Source: Oscillospiraceae bacterium
GTDB lineage: Bacteria; Bacillota; Clostridia; Oscillospirales; Oscillospiraceae
Length of the DNA: 13,213 nucleotides
Reading direction: 5' to 3'
Assembly: GCA_020025395.1 (NCBI GenBank)
Contig: JAHHSE010000030.1
Location: 1 to 13,213, forward strand
Positions 13,119-13,213 of the stretch are shown piece by piece. Positions within the stretch are counted from its first letter, which is position 1, and the number at the start of each line of letters is the position of its first letter. A program made the translations under genes and the position numbers. A model generated the notes under the pieces. That model was not told the DNA's origin and searched no databases. It saw only the letters and a list, made by a program, of their open reading frames with translations.

Positions 13119-13213
13119 TTATTCCGTTTCCTCTTCAGCGCCAAAAACCTGCTCCCCCGCTTCGGTCCGGGGAAGGTCCTCCCCTTCCTCTTCCCTGGGA
13201 AGAGGCTCCTCCT
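13119..13213 (-). CDS. nusA: Transcription factor NusA, C-terminal end (partial)
   Basis: The window edge cuts this gene. The visible 31 codons before the TAA at 13119-13121 encode a tail rich in glutamate with a few prolines (ending GAEEETE). The S1 and KH domains that define NusA lie outside the window. The call rests on position: directly upstream of rnpM and ylxQ in a nusA-infB operon, and on the acidic tail often found on NusA. It regulates pausing, termination and antitermination with RNA polymerase. Confidence 0.72.
   Translation of the reverse strand, partial: EEPLPREEEGEDLPRTEAGEQVFGAEEETE

Overview
The window comes from a GC-rich, low-spacing Gram-positive genome. Strong purine-rich ribosome binding sites, sigma-A-type promoters, U-tract terminators and a nusA-rnpM(ylxR)-ylxQ-infB-rbfA-nrnA-truB-ribF gene order all point to Clostridia. 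The protein style (an EF-G paralogue, a DUF1576 membrane protein, an AIM24 protein) fits the Oscillospiraceae, a gut group that includes Flavonifractor and Lawsonibacter. The genus is an inference only.

Layout. (1) 1-2262, plus strand: an EF-G-like translation GTPase with its -10 box at the window edge, ending at a bidirectional terminator. (2) 2263-3444, minus strand: a two-gene unit (AIM24-family protein, then a small lipoprotein) driven by a near-consensus promoter. (3) 3445-5201: about 1.75 kb with no convincing protein gene. It holds an AT-rich stretch, a clear sigma-A promoter reading rightward into about 0.55-0.69 kb of stem-rich sequence with two terminators, and, facing it, about 0.57 kb of stem-rich minus-strand sequence downstream of the DUF1576 gene ending in its own terminator. 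G-U pairs that are mismatches on the other strand suggest which strand makes each RNA. (4) 5202-6658, minus strand: a DUF1576 membrane protein with a TTG start and its own promoter. (5) 6685-13213, minus strand: the 3' part of the nusA-infB operon, with nusA cut by the window edge.

The minus-strand operon is housekeeping: transcription elongation (NusA), RNase P modulation (RnpM), an L7Ae-like RNA-binding protein (YlxQ), translation initiation (IF-2), 30S maturation (RbfA), nanoRNA/pAp degradation (NrnA), tRNA pseudouridylation (TruB) and flavin cofactor synthesis (RibF). Genes overlap or lie a few bases apart, except for 123 bases between infB and rbfA that carry a long hairpin.

The most interesting part is the non-coding island at 3445-5201. 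I read it as one, possibly two, large structured RNAs transcribed towards each other. I did not recognise either as a known family. This rests on manual stem finding only, without folding energies or alignments.
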